From: Gnetum montanum
Lineage: Eukaryota > Streptophyta > Gnetopsida > Gnetales > Gnetaceae
Reading direction: 5' to 3'
Assembly: GCA_015680685.1 (NCBI GenBank)
Contig: MNCI01033649.1
Span: 82,687 to 146,686, forward strand
Length of the DNA: 64,000 nucleotides
The notes under the pieces were generated by a model. That model searched no databases, was not told the DNA's origin, and was given only the letters and a program-made list of their open reading frames with translations. Every line of letters begins with the position of its first letter. Position 1 is the stretch's first letter. Of the stretch, positions 31,661 to 43,019 are shown in pieces. The translations under genes and the position numbers were made by a program.

Positions 31661-34600
31661 GTATTTTATTTTAGTATTTTCTATGAGTCTAGATGGTCCA
31701 ACCTTGATCATTTTTGCTAGAATTTAATGAAAATTTTAATATTAGTCAAAGGACATACCATTGCATAAAAGTTCTTCTTCAGACATGAGTATTTTGATTC
31801 AAGAATCCATTTTGGGCTAAATTCATTTATGCCTCATGAATTTCCAAGCTCTGAAGAGACATCATAGTTAGGGATGATACTTGAGACATTTGGATCAACC
31901 ACAAGGAAATCAAATAGTAATAGGATATAGAGCACTATAGTGTCTTCCCATGAGAATAACAAATAGGATTTTCAAAAATTAGATGAGCAATTGGAAGTAT
32001 TTTAGGATAATGCATATGCAAGCTAGACAAAAAAAATACCAAAATTAAAGGAGGCATTCAAAAATTTTACAAAGAATATGCCCATAGATAGAGAGTGTTT
32101 TTCTAAACTCGAAAATATGTTAAGTAGATTTAGTCTAATATTTTGTTCTCAAAAAATGAAAATGATTCAATAAGTAACAAAAAATTATTGAGTTGGGATA
32201 ACCATACTAAAAATTAACAACAAAAGCTTTCTCCTCCAAAGTTCCATAGAAAACTATTTATATAAGTTAGAGATGCAATTTAGATCTAATGACATGATTT
32301 TGAAAATCTAATTTATGATTAATAAGTGTAACAATTTAACATTTCTTATTTTTTATTTCTAGAATGTAATGAAGATAGCCAAGGTTACAATTGGAAGTCA
32401 TCTCCCTCACTTTCAAATTTAATGTAGTGGAATGCCTAGGTTTCATGAAGGAGATAAGTTTATGATGTTGGCTACCTTTAGGCTTACTTAGAGTACATAA
32501 TTCTCTCTATGTTAGCAGGAAAGATAATTTACATGGGTCATGCTTTGAAGCCAATATTTATCTCTTAGATTCTACAAATTTTATCCCCAATCATGTTATC
32601 CCTTGTGGTAGCTCTATTATGTTCTTTGGTTATAAGTTCTTAATCAATTGAATAATAATTATAACTGTAAAAATGATTTAAAGAAGCTTTAATCTCTTTT
32701 TGCATCCCAATCTACACATTTTTGGTTTAGTTTAACTTAATTTAGAATTGCAAATTCATGCGTACTATAGAATATTTTAATTGTGATAGCATCTACAAGA
32801 AGCATAAGGTTGTAATAAATTTCATAGTGACTCTAAGTCACATGCTATTCACATTCCAATACTACGACATCATGCATTTTGTAGTATATTTTAACTATGA
32901 CTATGTATGTGAATGACATATGTTAGCAATAAAATCCACATTAACTATGAGCCTCATGATGCTTGCATTGTACTATTGTGATCCCATGCAACTTACATTA
33001 ATTTTTTTTAACAAAATATAGAAACCTTGTCTTGACAATGCAAGTCCTTAACACTCGCAAACTATGTGACAATATATTGTAACTATGACTATGTATGTGA
33101 GTGGCATTAGCCATAATTAGATGCATATTAACTGGGAGTCACATGATTTTCACATAGAACTACCGTGATCCCATGTAACTTGGATTAATTATTTGATAAA
33201 TTACAATAACCTTCTCTTGATAGTGCGAGGCCTTGACACGCAAAAAATTGTTGAACTATGGTTCATAGTATTTCATGTGATATGCATTTTAGAATTTTAA
33301 ACTATGAGCTGGATGTGACACATAGAAGCTCTCATCACACGTGAAAGTGAAAAAATAAAAATAGGGTTGTTGTAAAGAAAATGACACATTTTGAATCTTG
33401 TTTCATTTGCAGCTAATCACAAAGGAGGAAAGTACATAGAGTATGACAGTGCCTTTGTCACTGACCATAGTAAATAATAGAATATGTTGGTGTTACTAGC
33501 AATGATGGGCAAGGTATGTAAATTTATACCCATTTTTACAATTGTTATTTTTGTTTTGGTGTCCTAGTATTTTCTATGATTGAATGCAACAAAAAATTTT
33601 GAAAGAGGATGTGAAGAATAGTATAGACAACTTCTTGAACTTATTTGTTTAACTTTGCAAGCCTCTTGGAATTTTGCTATAGATATTTCTTCAACTTTTT
33701 TTCCATTATTGTTGTGTTCAATGTATCATGGCAGTAGAATAGAATTGTTGGGCTATCATCTGTAATAGTGTGCCAGTTAAAAAGAGACTTTTGATGAAAT
33801 TTAGTGAGTAATTCGTGTTCTTTTAGGGTATGTTTGGTAACATGAGACATAGTGGATGCTAAATCCATAGATTCTACTTCTTGGAAGAAAACATTTATTT
33901 GGTTTTAGTAAGGTTTTGTGAGATGAATTATGGGATTCTACCTAGGCATAATAAATGCACCTGTTTAGTTATTTTTTGAGTTATTTTGGGATTTCACTTT
34001 AAAGGTGTAATAGTTGAAATAATGCAAAAAAAAATTTTTAAGGGAACATTATACATGGTGCATGGGTTTCTTGCTAATTATCTATTTTTTATTTAATAGA
34101 AAATAGAGTTAATTATTAGTAAACATGAAAACTAAAAAGTTGCATTTTTCTAGTTCCTTATCCACTAGATACTTAAGATTGAAACTATAATATTTAAGTT
34201 GAAAACAAATAGAATTACAAATTATATTTTTATTTGTGAATAAGTGCCCTCTTCCTATTATTGAGCCTTGACTCATATATTCTTCACCATGAGATCCTAA
34301 GAGGTCACTATGTTTTGGTTTGCTTTGCCATTTCATAGATGTTGCTCTCATTTTTCTATCATCTTCTATGCATTGTGTATTATGTTTCCACTTCATCATA
34401 CTTTCCACAAATTGTATTTTTATTCTTTATTGTCACATTTATTGACTAGAATATTATCCTCTTTCATTTTGTCCTCACTTGCAAATGCATCTGATGTCTC
34501 ACATTTTTAGCCTAGAATGTGGGTTGGCAGTATAAGATTTACTATAGAATGAGATGTAAATTTCAAAGAACCTAAATGTAGTAGAATTAGGATTTGTAAA

Positions 34601-34663
34601 CTAGTATCATGAATAACTTTCTTGGTACTATAAAATTGATGATCTTGTTTTATGTGTCCTTTT
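31661..34663. other. AT-rich intergenic stretch
   Basis: No gene recognised. A segment at 31740-32540 may still belong to the decayed MULE (short open pieces, for example 31775-31860) but has no diagnostic motif. It contains the ~188-bp tandem duplication listed separately. ORFs at 33677-33868, 34109-34408 and 34310-34510 are short, overlap on opposite strands and match nothing known. Confidence 0.5.
32830..33240. repeat. Tandem repeat, ~188-bp unit, about 2.3 copies
   Basis: TTAACTATGACTATGTATGTGA at 32891 recurs as GTAACTATGACTATGTATGTGA at 33079, 188 bases on. Both are followed by an ATTAACT..GAG..CATGAT block, GTGATCCCATG(C/T)AACTT and CTTGACA(A/G)TGC(A/G)AG..CTT(A/G)ACAC. A partial earlier copy (from about 32830) precedes. 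No coding potential is seen. Confidence 0.75.
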
Positions 34664-35213
34664 TATTAGTGCAACTACTTTGGCAAAGCATCTTTTTGCA
34701 TCATCCTTGAGTCTAAAAGTAGCCAGTCCTTAAGCAAACTCAAGATGGACCATCCCTGGATAGTTATAGTACCTACATGCACAACATATGTGCACATTCT
34801 CCATTAGTTCATGGGTTAGTAATATATCAAGTACATCACATGAAATCATTTATGCAACATGATCAACATAACACATACACATATGATCACAACATGTACA
34901 TGCAATAACAAGAGACATCATTCTTCTAGAAAAGAAAAGATACATTTCTACTGTAACGTATTTATCCCTAAGGCTAGCTCTTGAAGAGAAGGATGGTGGT
35001 CCACAAATTAAAGCCAAAGCTACTCCAAAAGGAATTAAGGCAAATGCATATCCTTGTGGTCCACAAATTAAAGCCTACATATCCTTGTGATGGAGTACAT
35101 AAGGAATTAAGGCCAATGCAATTTTTTCATGATGGTTGTGATAACATGAAACTCATGAGGATTTCCACATTTCTCTAGCCCTGTTCTAGAGGGAAACAAT
35201 CTTTGATCCATCA
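34664..35213 (-). repeat. 3' LTR of family D (left copy)
   Basis: Aligns with 37835-38341. Its plus-strand right end is GATCCATCA (TG start on the minus strand). A short local duplication of a GGTCCACAAATTAAAGCC block occurs at about 35000-35075. Confidence 0.65.
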
Positions 35214-35599
35214 ATAAGGAATATTTTCCTAGACTCTCCTCTACTTGATAGAGGAAATAGCCTTAGAGCTTAAGTCTTTATCATACGTTCCTTTAAATAT
35301 GAAGAGCATAATGGAGGGTATTGAATAGCTCAAAATCCATTTGAAAATCGTAGATAAGCAGGTTCAATAACTAGGGTAATCCACCATAAAGCATGAATGT
35401 TGAACTCAACTTGATATTCAACTAATACTTAAGAGATGCTTACTCAACCCAAGTTAAGGAAGAAAAGGCTTATCCTTTTTTATGCAAACTATACCAACCT
35501 TTCTACCTAGAGTGAAACTCACTTAAAATGTGAACCATCTTCCTACACTTGCAGTGATATAGAGTTGTAGTCTTCTGAAGGCACTCATTTCTCCATCTT

Positions 35600-35965
35600 A
35601 ATCTTATGCTTCCTAGTCATAGACATAGTCTAAATCCTATGCTTCCTACTAAAAGATGTAGTCATAATGCTATGCTTCCTACTTAAAGACATAGTCATAA
35701 TCCTATGCTTCCTACTCAAAGACATATTACAATCTTTGGCTTTCTTCTTGAAGACATAATCACAATCCTACACTTCTTGCTTGAATATGTAGTCAAAATC
35801 CTATGCTTCTTACTTGAAGACATAGTCATAATCTTGTGCTTTCTATTCAAAGACATAGTCAAAATTCTATGCTTCTTGCTTGGAGACATAGTTATAATTC
35901 TATACTTCTTTTTGGAAGACATAGTTAGATATCCATGGCCCTTTCTTAGAGACATAATTAAGAAC
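35600..35965. repeat. 33-bp minisatellite, about 11 copies
   Basis: The unit GACATAGTCATAATCCTATG followed by CTTCCTACTCAAA recurs from about 35600 to 35965 with changes. Because 33 is a multiple of three, it reads as 11-residue repeats on both strands without stops for 85-99 codons (minus: ..MS.SKKHRI-type). This is not evidence for a protein. It has no spacers of differing sequence, so it is not a CRISPR array. Confidence 0.85.
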
Positions 35966-36579
35966 ATATACAATTATTCTAGAGTCACCGTCAAGAACAT
36001 GTAATTCAACAATCTTCCTCTTCCATCACACACTCACATGAGCATGCTTTTTTTTCTTCTCTATCTAGAATCAATTCATGAAGGAAGTGGTCACACTAGG
36101 CTAACCACATTCTGATCCTCTTGACACTTGCTACCTTGTTTGATCATCCAATCCTCCACCTTATGCGAAGTTGACTAGGCCCTCATTTACCTACTAGAAG
36201 AAGTTTAAAAGTCTCATATCTTGCTATTGGTCATCCCCATTAGAAATAATCAATGGATCATGAGACTGATGCTGAATTGCATTCAACCTATGAATCTCAT
36301 CTAGTCTATTGCCACGACTTCTACCTTGAAGATTTTAAGAGCATTTTCAAGAATAACACCCTTCACCATAGATGTAGCATTTTAAACATGGATGTGTCAG
36401 AGGATATTAAGAGAACCCTCCAAAACATAGTCATTTGTTCCATGACTCCTAGTCTTCTTAAAAAGCTTGATACTTATGACACTCCTAGGATAATTTTTAT
36501 TGACTTGGATCTAGATCAACATAAAAGCCTCTAAATCCATTAGAATTCACCTATTCATCTCCTCTCCAAGATTCATTAC

Positions 36580-37110
36580 TCTCTTTCTTGCTCTTTAGTA
36601 GTTGCTTGACTAAACTTTTATCCTTGTTTCTCACCTTGTAATTGGCTAAACTACCAACAACTTGGATGACCTTCCTAAATCCTATGATTTTTTGAGTTTT
36701 GAGGTCATGTTGGATCCAAGGCTTGAGACCATTACGAAATAGTTTGGAGTTTCATCCTCACTAATTTTTACAATTTTTATGATGATATTTTGGTATTCCT
36801 AAATATAATCCTCTAGATATCTTGTATGCCAAATCTCCTTTAGTTTCACCTAGGATTTTGTTAATGAAAGTGCTTAGATGGAAGTTCTCAATGAAAGATT
36901 TCTTAAAATGATCCCATGTTCTGATGGGCCTACCTATTCTAGCCTTTTATTCTTGAAAGATACCAAGTCCCTAGGTTTTTGCTATTTCATCCAAGAATTT
37001 GGTAGCAACACAAGATTGTCTTTCTGTTGTACATTCATACATCTCTAGGAACTCCTTTTTCCCAAATAGAAATTCATTTACCACAACATCATCCCTATCC
37101 TCATAGATTT
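36580..37110 (-). pseudogene. Gag-like remnant of family D
   Basis: On the minus strand near 36840-36930 the translation reads WDHFKKSFIENFHLSTFINK, then KGDLAYK, resembling the 'W..FK..F...Y.' part of retrotransposon gag. It continues toward 36600 with stops (PWIQHDLKTQKI-like piece). It lies downstream of the primer site as gag would. The match is short and the frame broken. Confidence 0.4.
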
Positions 37111-37808
37111 TTGGTTTCTTTGCTCAAAACATAGATATTGATTAACTTAGATTTAATGCCAGTGCCCTTGCTTACATAGTTGGTTGGTCTTTTAAGACCC
37201 TAATCTCATAATCTAATTTCTCTTCCAAGGCCTTAATCTTATTCATACAAGTCCTACTGAGTTTCTAATAATCATCATAGCTCTTGATTGGTAAGTTAAA
37301 GATCATCAATAACATCTCCAAGTTACTTCACTTGGTTTCTTAATGTAAATTTTTGAGTTAGGATGAGCTTGTTTATTTCTCTAGAGTCTAACTCTAGAAG
37401 GAAAGGAGCTTCAATCAAATCAACTAGTTCTTAAATCATACATGCTTTCTCTACTGGAAGTAGACTATGTAGGATGATGTTGTCTACTTGTAATAAATGG
37501 TGCCACAAGTCTTGTATCTTTTTTTTTGGGATTCATCAATATTCCTCTCATAATTTATCTTAGCATACTCAATTTTTTATACATCCTAATATACATTTGC
37601 ATCATTGCACACCTCCTTGTGCACATGATTACTCTAAGTTCCATCTCCAACTAGTGCATTATGAGGATCTGGTTCAAGAGAAGTATTGCCAAGATTTTAG
37701 CTCTATTTTCTCTTCTTTTTATATCTCATGGTAGCACATGAGTCATGAACAATGAATCACAATCATGAATCATGTACCTAGAATTACCACAAACCTCAAA
37801 TCTTAAAC

Positions 37809-37825
37809 CATGACTCTAATATCAA
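37809..37825 (-). other. Decayed primer binding site, tRNA-Met type
   Basis: On the minus strand TTGATATTAGAGTCATG. The typical initiator tRNA-Met complement is TGGTATCAGAGC; the visible differences are G to A and C to T. It adjoins the right-hand LTR of family D and sets its orientation. Confidence 0.55.
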
Positions 37826-37834
37826 GTATAATAA

Positions 37835-38341
37835 TAGTACTCTAGCCAAGAATGATTTGGCATCATCCTTGAGTCCAAACTTAGGTAGATGTTCCAAAGT
37901 GCACCCAAGATAGATTATCCATCAATAGTCATAAGACATGCATCATAAAAATAAGTGCACATCACCCATTAGTCCATGTGATAGGAGTGTATTGAGTATG
38001 CCACATAAAATGATTTATGTAGCATGACCAACATGACACACACATAAATAGATGATCACAACATGCACACATAATAATAATAGAGATCATTCTCCTAGAA
38101 GAGCTAAGATACATTTCTACTCTAAAGTATCTAGCCCTAATCCCCACTCTGAAAGAAAAGGATTGTGACCTAAGCATCAAAGCAAAATCTCCTCCACAAT
38201 CCTACATATCCTTGTGACAAAGTACATACGAAATTAGGGCCAATGTAGTTCTTTCATGCTGGTTGTAATGGCATGGATCCTCTAAGGATCTTCACACTCC
38301 TTTAGCCTCCATTTTAGAGGTAAATAACCTTTGATCCATCA
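37835..38341 (-). repeat. 5' LTR of family D (right copy)
   Basis: Colinear with 34664-35213. Its outer end is GATCCATCA at 38341. The inner end next to the primer site is decayed (no clear TG/CA) and is approximate. Confidence 0.65.
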
Positions 38342-39986
38342 ACAAGACATGTTTTTCTATAATTTGACACCTATGTCTTTCATGTGGTTCCAACATATGG
38401 ATGGGGGACACATTATGCTTTGATTGTTTTCATGAGTGAGATGCTTGGCATGTGGTAATGAGGATCCATACTTTAACTTCATATGATTTTTTCTTCCTTC
38501 TCTTTTGAAATACAAAATTGTGTCATGTGACACATTACATGGAGATAAAGATCTGTATTACATGACTCATACTAAAACATGAAAAATAAACCTAATTCTT
38601 ACAGTGACATGGAAAATAAAAAAAATATGAGGAAAACACACATTAGGCTATAAAATGCTGCCAATATGCATATCTGCATTAACTTTGTTGGGATTATGTT
38701 AGTTAGGCATCATGGATTGGAATAGTCAAGGCACATGGCATTCTACATCAAGCATATGGAGGACATATGCTTCATTGTGCTTTCTTATTTGATTATTATT
38801 AGAATTTCTAGCTTATTTGATTATGGGTCAAAAAATTAGAATAAGTATGTATTTGAAATATAGCATTTAAAAAGAAATTAGAGCATGTTGAAAAATAGCT
38901 TCTCATATTTGAATTTCAAGTGGAAATATAGACCTATTATGATATATCACTTCTAGAAGTATATTTTCTTTCTCTTGAAGTTAAAGCCATTTGTAAATTT
39001 ATTATTTATAATTAAAAGTTAAGTCACATGAAGAAAGACAATCATGCTAAGGGGATAATGAATGCTATGCAAGAAAATGAATGGTTGCATCAAGGAAAAT
39101 GATAACTTTAGTTATAGAATATTATAATGGAGGATCTTCCTTTAAACAAAAGGCTATTTTGGAAGATTATAAAAAAAGGTCTTGGCTGAAGTTTGGTTGA
39201 ACATGTTAGGAAAGAACTATTTTTACTTGCATTTCATTAGAGGAGGTTTATTACCCATTAATTAAAAGTATCCACTCTTAGCTATTTCTATCCATTTAAG
39301 GAATCAAATTGCTAAAGTAAGAATGAGCTTACACCTCCTTGTTGAGATAGGTCATTGGATCAATTTACCTAGAAAATAGCATATTTACAAACTATGCAAA
39401 AAGCTTAGAGAATGAAAAACACATCTTTTTAGTTTGCCCATCTTTGACTCACATTTGAATGAATGATAATACTAATTGTAATCTACTGATTATTTTCTTT
39501 CAAATTGATCCTATTTTCTTAGGGCATTACATCAATGATATTTTTAAATTTTTTAAAAAAATTGTTAAGGCTTTGTTACCATCCAAAAAATCCTTTGTGA
39601 TTTCCTAGATGTAATAAAAATTTCTAGTTTCTAGTTTCTAGTTCCTAGATATAGCTTAGTATTACTCTCTACAACATATGAACCTTAAAGCTTATGGAGA
39701 TTAAATCCCAAATATCTTTCATGTAAGTTTCTAATAAATTAACATAGATCTATTTTTGGAAATAGAAATGAGAAGAAGATAAAATATTTATCTTAATTTT
39801 AGAAAATTTAGAATTAAGAAAATACTATTTTTGATTTTGGTTGTAGTTACATTTACTTGACAACTAAACCCTACCCAATCTTATAATCATAAAAGTTATT
39901 CTTTTTCATTATCCATTTATTGTTGAGCTATCATCTGAGAGAGAGAACTATAGAGGAAAATTTTGTCAAATGTATTAGAGGAGTCT
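38342..39986. other. AT-rich intergenic stretch
   Basis: No gene, repeat or transposon domain was recognised in these 1.6 kb. The last five bases, AGTCT (39982-39986), are the left target duplication of the copia-type element. Confidence 0.6.
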
Positions 39987-41079
39987 TGTTGACCTTTTGG
40001 TATGTCAAGACCTAAGGAAAATGAAGAAAAAGGATGTTTGTTGTGGATGTTGTATTTACAAGTCATGAATAAGGACTCAAAGAAGCATGGCACTTCATAG
40101 GAAAAATGAGAGCAGGGATAAGTATGAAGACTACAAGTGAAATTAAGATACTCTAGGGATTGAGGGAAAGCCAAATTAATGAGAAAAAGCCTTTGGAACG
40201 AAAGCTTAAATGTTGAGAAGACTTCTCCAATGAATAGAAAACATTGTGGCCAAAAATAAGTCTTTCACAAGAAGATGTCTCCAAAAATTAGGAGACGTCT
40301 CTTTCAAAAATAAGATATCTCCCTAGAGATTTACCATTTTAGAAAGAAAAATCTCTCTAGAATCGAGGAAAATCTTAGGTAGATGTCCCAAATTTGAAAG
40401 AGAAATCTACACTAGTCATTATGTATCCTTTACACAAATTTTGAGGTATTTTTATAAACTCCTATGCTATAAGAAAACTTTAAATTCTTGAGTATTATGA
40501 AATCATTGTTAACATTAAAGTTATCATTGTATATTCTATGCTATTTTACTTGTGTACTTTATTTGTCACATTATTTGCTTGATTGTTTTTAGAACTATGT
40601 TTCAAAGTATAAAGACTTGTAATTTAAGTTACACTCTTTCTTTGTGTCTTTATTTCTTTATTTCTTGTAGTCCTATGGGGTTGATGTGCTTTTTGTGAGT
40701 AGGCATCATCATTGAGCTTGTTGGGATCTTATGGGATTTAGAGTTTGTGTAGCATCAAAACACTTTAGAGTAGAGATCAATTTTGTCAAGATTGTGGGAT
40801 CCTTAAAATTAGATTTTGAGCCTATCAGGGCCCTATGGGGTTGGGTGGTTTCACTATGATGAAACACTCTAGTGTGGAGCTTAGAGCTTGTATAGGGTAT
40901 GGTACCCTTCAAACCACATTTTTGAGAAATAAAGTCCAAGGGTGTAAAAGGATTCTACCTTCCAAGTGTGGATGTACCCAAGTTGGAGAACCATGTAAAA
41001 TTTAGGTGTGATTTTTATGGTTGATCAATTTTTGTTTTGAGGAACTTATTCAACCTTCCTTCTAGGTTCTCAATACTCA
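39987..41079 (+). repeat. 5' LTR of copia-type element (1093 bp)
   Basis: Starts TGTTGACCTTTTGG and ends TACTCA, with the primer site two bases on. A TATAAAC at 40453-40459 may be the TATA box. The part at 40255-40400 is dense in AGATGTCT / GAGACGTCTC-type palindromes. The matching place in the 3' LTR has lost the TATA motif. Confidence 0.9.
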
Positions 41080-41081
41080 AG

Positions 41082-41093
41082 TGGTATCAGAGT
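41082..41093 (+). other. Primer binding site, initiator tRNA-Met
   Basis: TGGTATCAGAGT, two bases after the 5' LTR, matches the standard copia primer site (TGGTATCAGAGC) with one transition. Confidence 0.9.
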
Positions 41094-41134
41094 CCAACAC
41101 TCTTTCAGTCGATGTTAACTTTTAAGAGTGAACT

Positions 41135-42800
41135 ATGGATGAGACATCCTATACAAAGGCATCAATGTTTGATGGGTTCAACTTTTCCTATTGAAAAGAA
41201 AGGATGCAAGTCTTCTTCTAGTCTATGGAGTTTGAAGTATGAAGTCCATCCTTGAAGGCTATACACTACTTGTCAATAGTGCAACAAAGTCCATCAAGCC
41301 CCAGAGCAAGTGGACAAAAGAAGAAATAGATAAGTTTATGCATGATTCTAAAGAAAAAAATTGTTTATATTGTGCATTGAATAAATCTGAATTTAATAGA
41401 GTAGCTAGATGTAAAACTACTAAAGAAATTTGAAAAAATTTAGAAGCTACCTATGAGGGAACATTGATAGTTAAGCAATTTACACTTTTAGTTTTGCAAA
41501 GTGAGTATGATAAGCTTAGAATGAGAGAAGGTGAAAAGATAAAAGATTATTTCTCTAGGTCAAATGATCTTATTGTGGCAATTAGGGGTACAAATAAGGA
41601 CTTGCTTGAAAGTGATGTAATAATAAAAATGATTAGGACACTACAACCAAAATTTAAACCTAAGGACAGAATTATGGAAGAGATTAGAGATTTTTCAATT
41701 TTAAAATTTGAAGAGCTTCAAAGTGATCTTATAGCTTATGAAATGAATCTCATAAGAGAAAGATCAACAAAAGAAAAGTCCATTACCTTGAAATTGACAT
41801 CCAATAAAAAGGAACTAGGTGAACAAGTAAACAATAAAGAAGAAATAACACTTTTGTCAAGAAGGCTGCAAAGGCTTATGGTAAAAGGAAGTAAGAGCTC
41901 CAATCAAAAAGGATCCAATTAATTCAAAGGTAAGAAAAGAGGTAAAAAAATTTTAAGTTCTCATTTTGATTCTTCTTCAATAAAATGTTGGGTATGTGGT
42001 GGAAGAGGCCATGTGATATTCGAATATCCTTCTAATGGTAGGTTGCAATGAAAGGAAAAAAGTGATATGTATGCATAAAAGACCAAATTCTACTCAAGTT
42101 GGGATGATGAAGAAAAAAGTGAAGAAGCGTTGGATGAGGCCACAAAAGATTCATATCTCATTTGCATGGCTTTTATAGATGATATGTTAGCCTCTTAGAT
42201 GATGAATTTGAAAATGATGAAGAAAGGTATGGTCTTTTGTGTAATGAACTTTTATCTTTTCAAAATATTTGCAAAAAGTTGAATAAACAACTAAAAATCA
42301 AGGATCAAGATATTTATTCATTGAATATAAATATTTTAGATCATACAAAAGAAATCTTAGACATACAGGCTGAGAATAAAAAACAAACAAGTCTTATGAG
42401 CAGAGTAAGAAAGAACTTGTAGATGCCAAACTTGTAAATGAAAGGTTGGTCAAAGGAAAAGAGTTTCTTTGGATGGTTCTTAGCCAAGGAAGAATTCCAT
42501 ATGATAAAAGTAGACTAGGGTGTTTTTCACAAGAAGAAGCATATTCATAAACTTCATCCAAAAAAAAAGACTTCTCCAAAGATTGAAGTATCAATAAATA
42601 TCCCATCCCAACCACGAACAGCTCCAAGGTTTGATTACTCTAATCATAATAGAAAGATTAGATGTTATTAGTGTAACAAGTTTGGACATAAGCAATGGAA
42701 TTACAATCTGAAATATTATCATATAAACACGTGGTTATATCATAATACTCCTTGGTCTTACCCAAATGTGTCTAGAAAGAAAATTATGTAGAACCATAAG
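41135..42800 (+). pseudogene. Copia-type Gag with premature stops
   Basis: From the ATG at 41135 the frame reads FDGFNFSY-stop-KERMQVF-F-stop-SMEFEV-stop, the classic copia start 'FDG.NF.YWK.RM..FLQSM..EVW'. A frame change follows, then QSKWTKEEIDKF and, after another stop at 41431, NLEATYEG (41440-41463). The UBN2-like gag core runs on to 41922 (ESDVIIKMIRTLQPKF..). A zinc knuckle at 41986-42027 reads CX2CX4HX4Y, its last Cys lost by TGT to TAT. A second knuckle-like CY*CNKFGHKQWNY follows at ~42663. Coiled-coil sequence lies between (42237-42422). All four stops and both lost Cys fit G-to-A or C-to-T changes. Confidence 0.82.
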
Positions 42801-43019
42801 AAAACATGGACAACTCAAAAGGACAAGGAAGTTAAGAAAGTATGAAGAATCAAAAGAAAGGAACATGAGAATGAGAAGACTCTCTCCAAAAACTCTGTGA
42901 AATAGAGCCAAGCCTTGGAAATCAAAGAAGTTTGTGTGAGAAGAGAAACCTCAAAAGAGGAATCTCATTCTCAAGCTTACTAGGCATCTTTATTCTCTTC
43001 AGCAAGAAAGGTAAGTAAA

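Larger units (their letters stand above)
34664..38341 (-). mobile_element. Small LTR retrotransposon with gag trace (family D)
   Basis: Direct repeats at about 34664-35213 and 37835-38341 share ordered blocks (GCATCATCCTTGAGTC, ATCACAACATG.ACA, AAGATACATTTCTACT, CATATCCTTGTG, CTTTGATCCATCA). On the minus strand each LTR begins TGATGGATCAAAG. Beside the right-hand one is TTGATATTAGAGTC (37809-37825, minus), a decayed tRNA-Met primer site (consensus TGGTATCAGAGC). The ~2.6-kb interior contains a gag-like trace and a 33-bp minisatellite but no polymerase. Exact LTR inner ends and a target duplication were not established. Confidence 0.65.

Noticed and set aside
35600-35965. CRISPR-like regular repeats
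   Set aside because: 33-bp units are contiguous with no unique spacers, and the DNA is plant nuclear.
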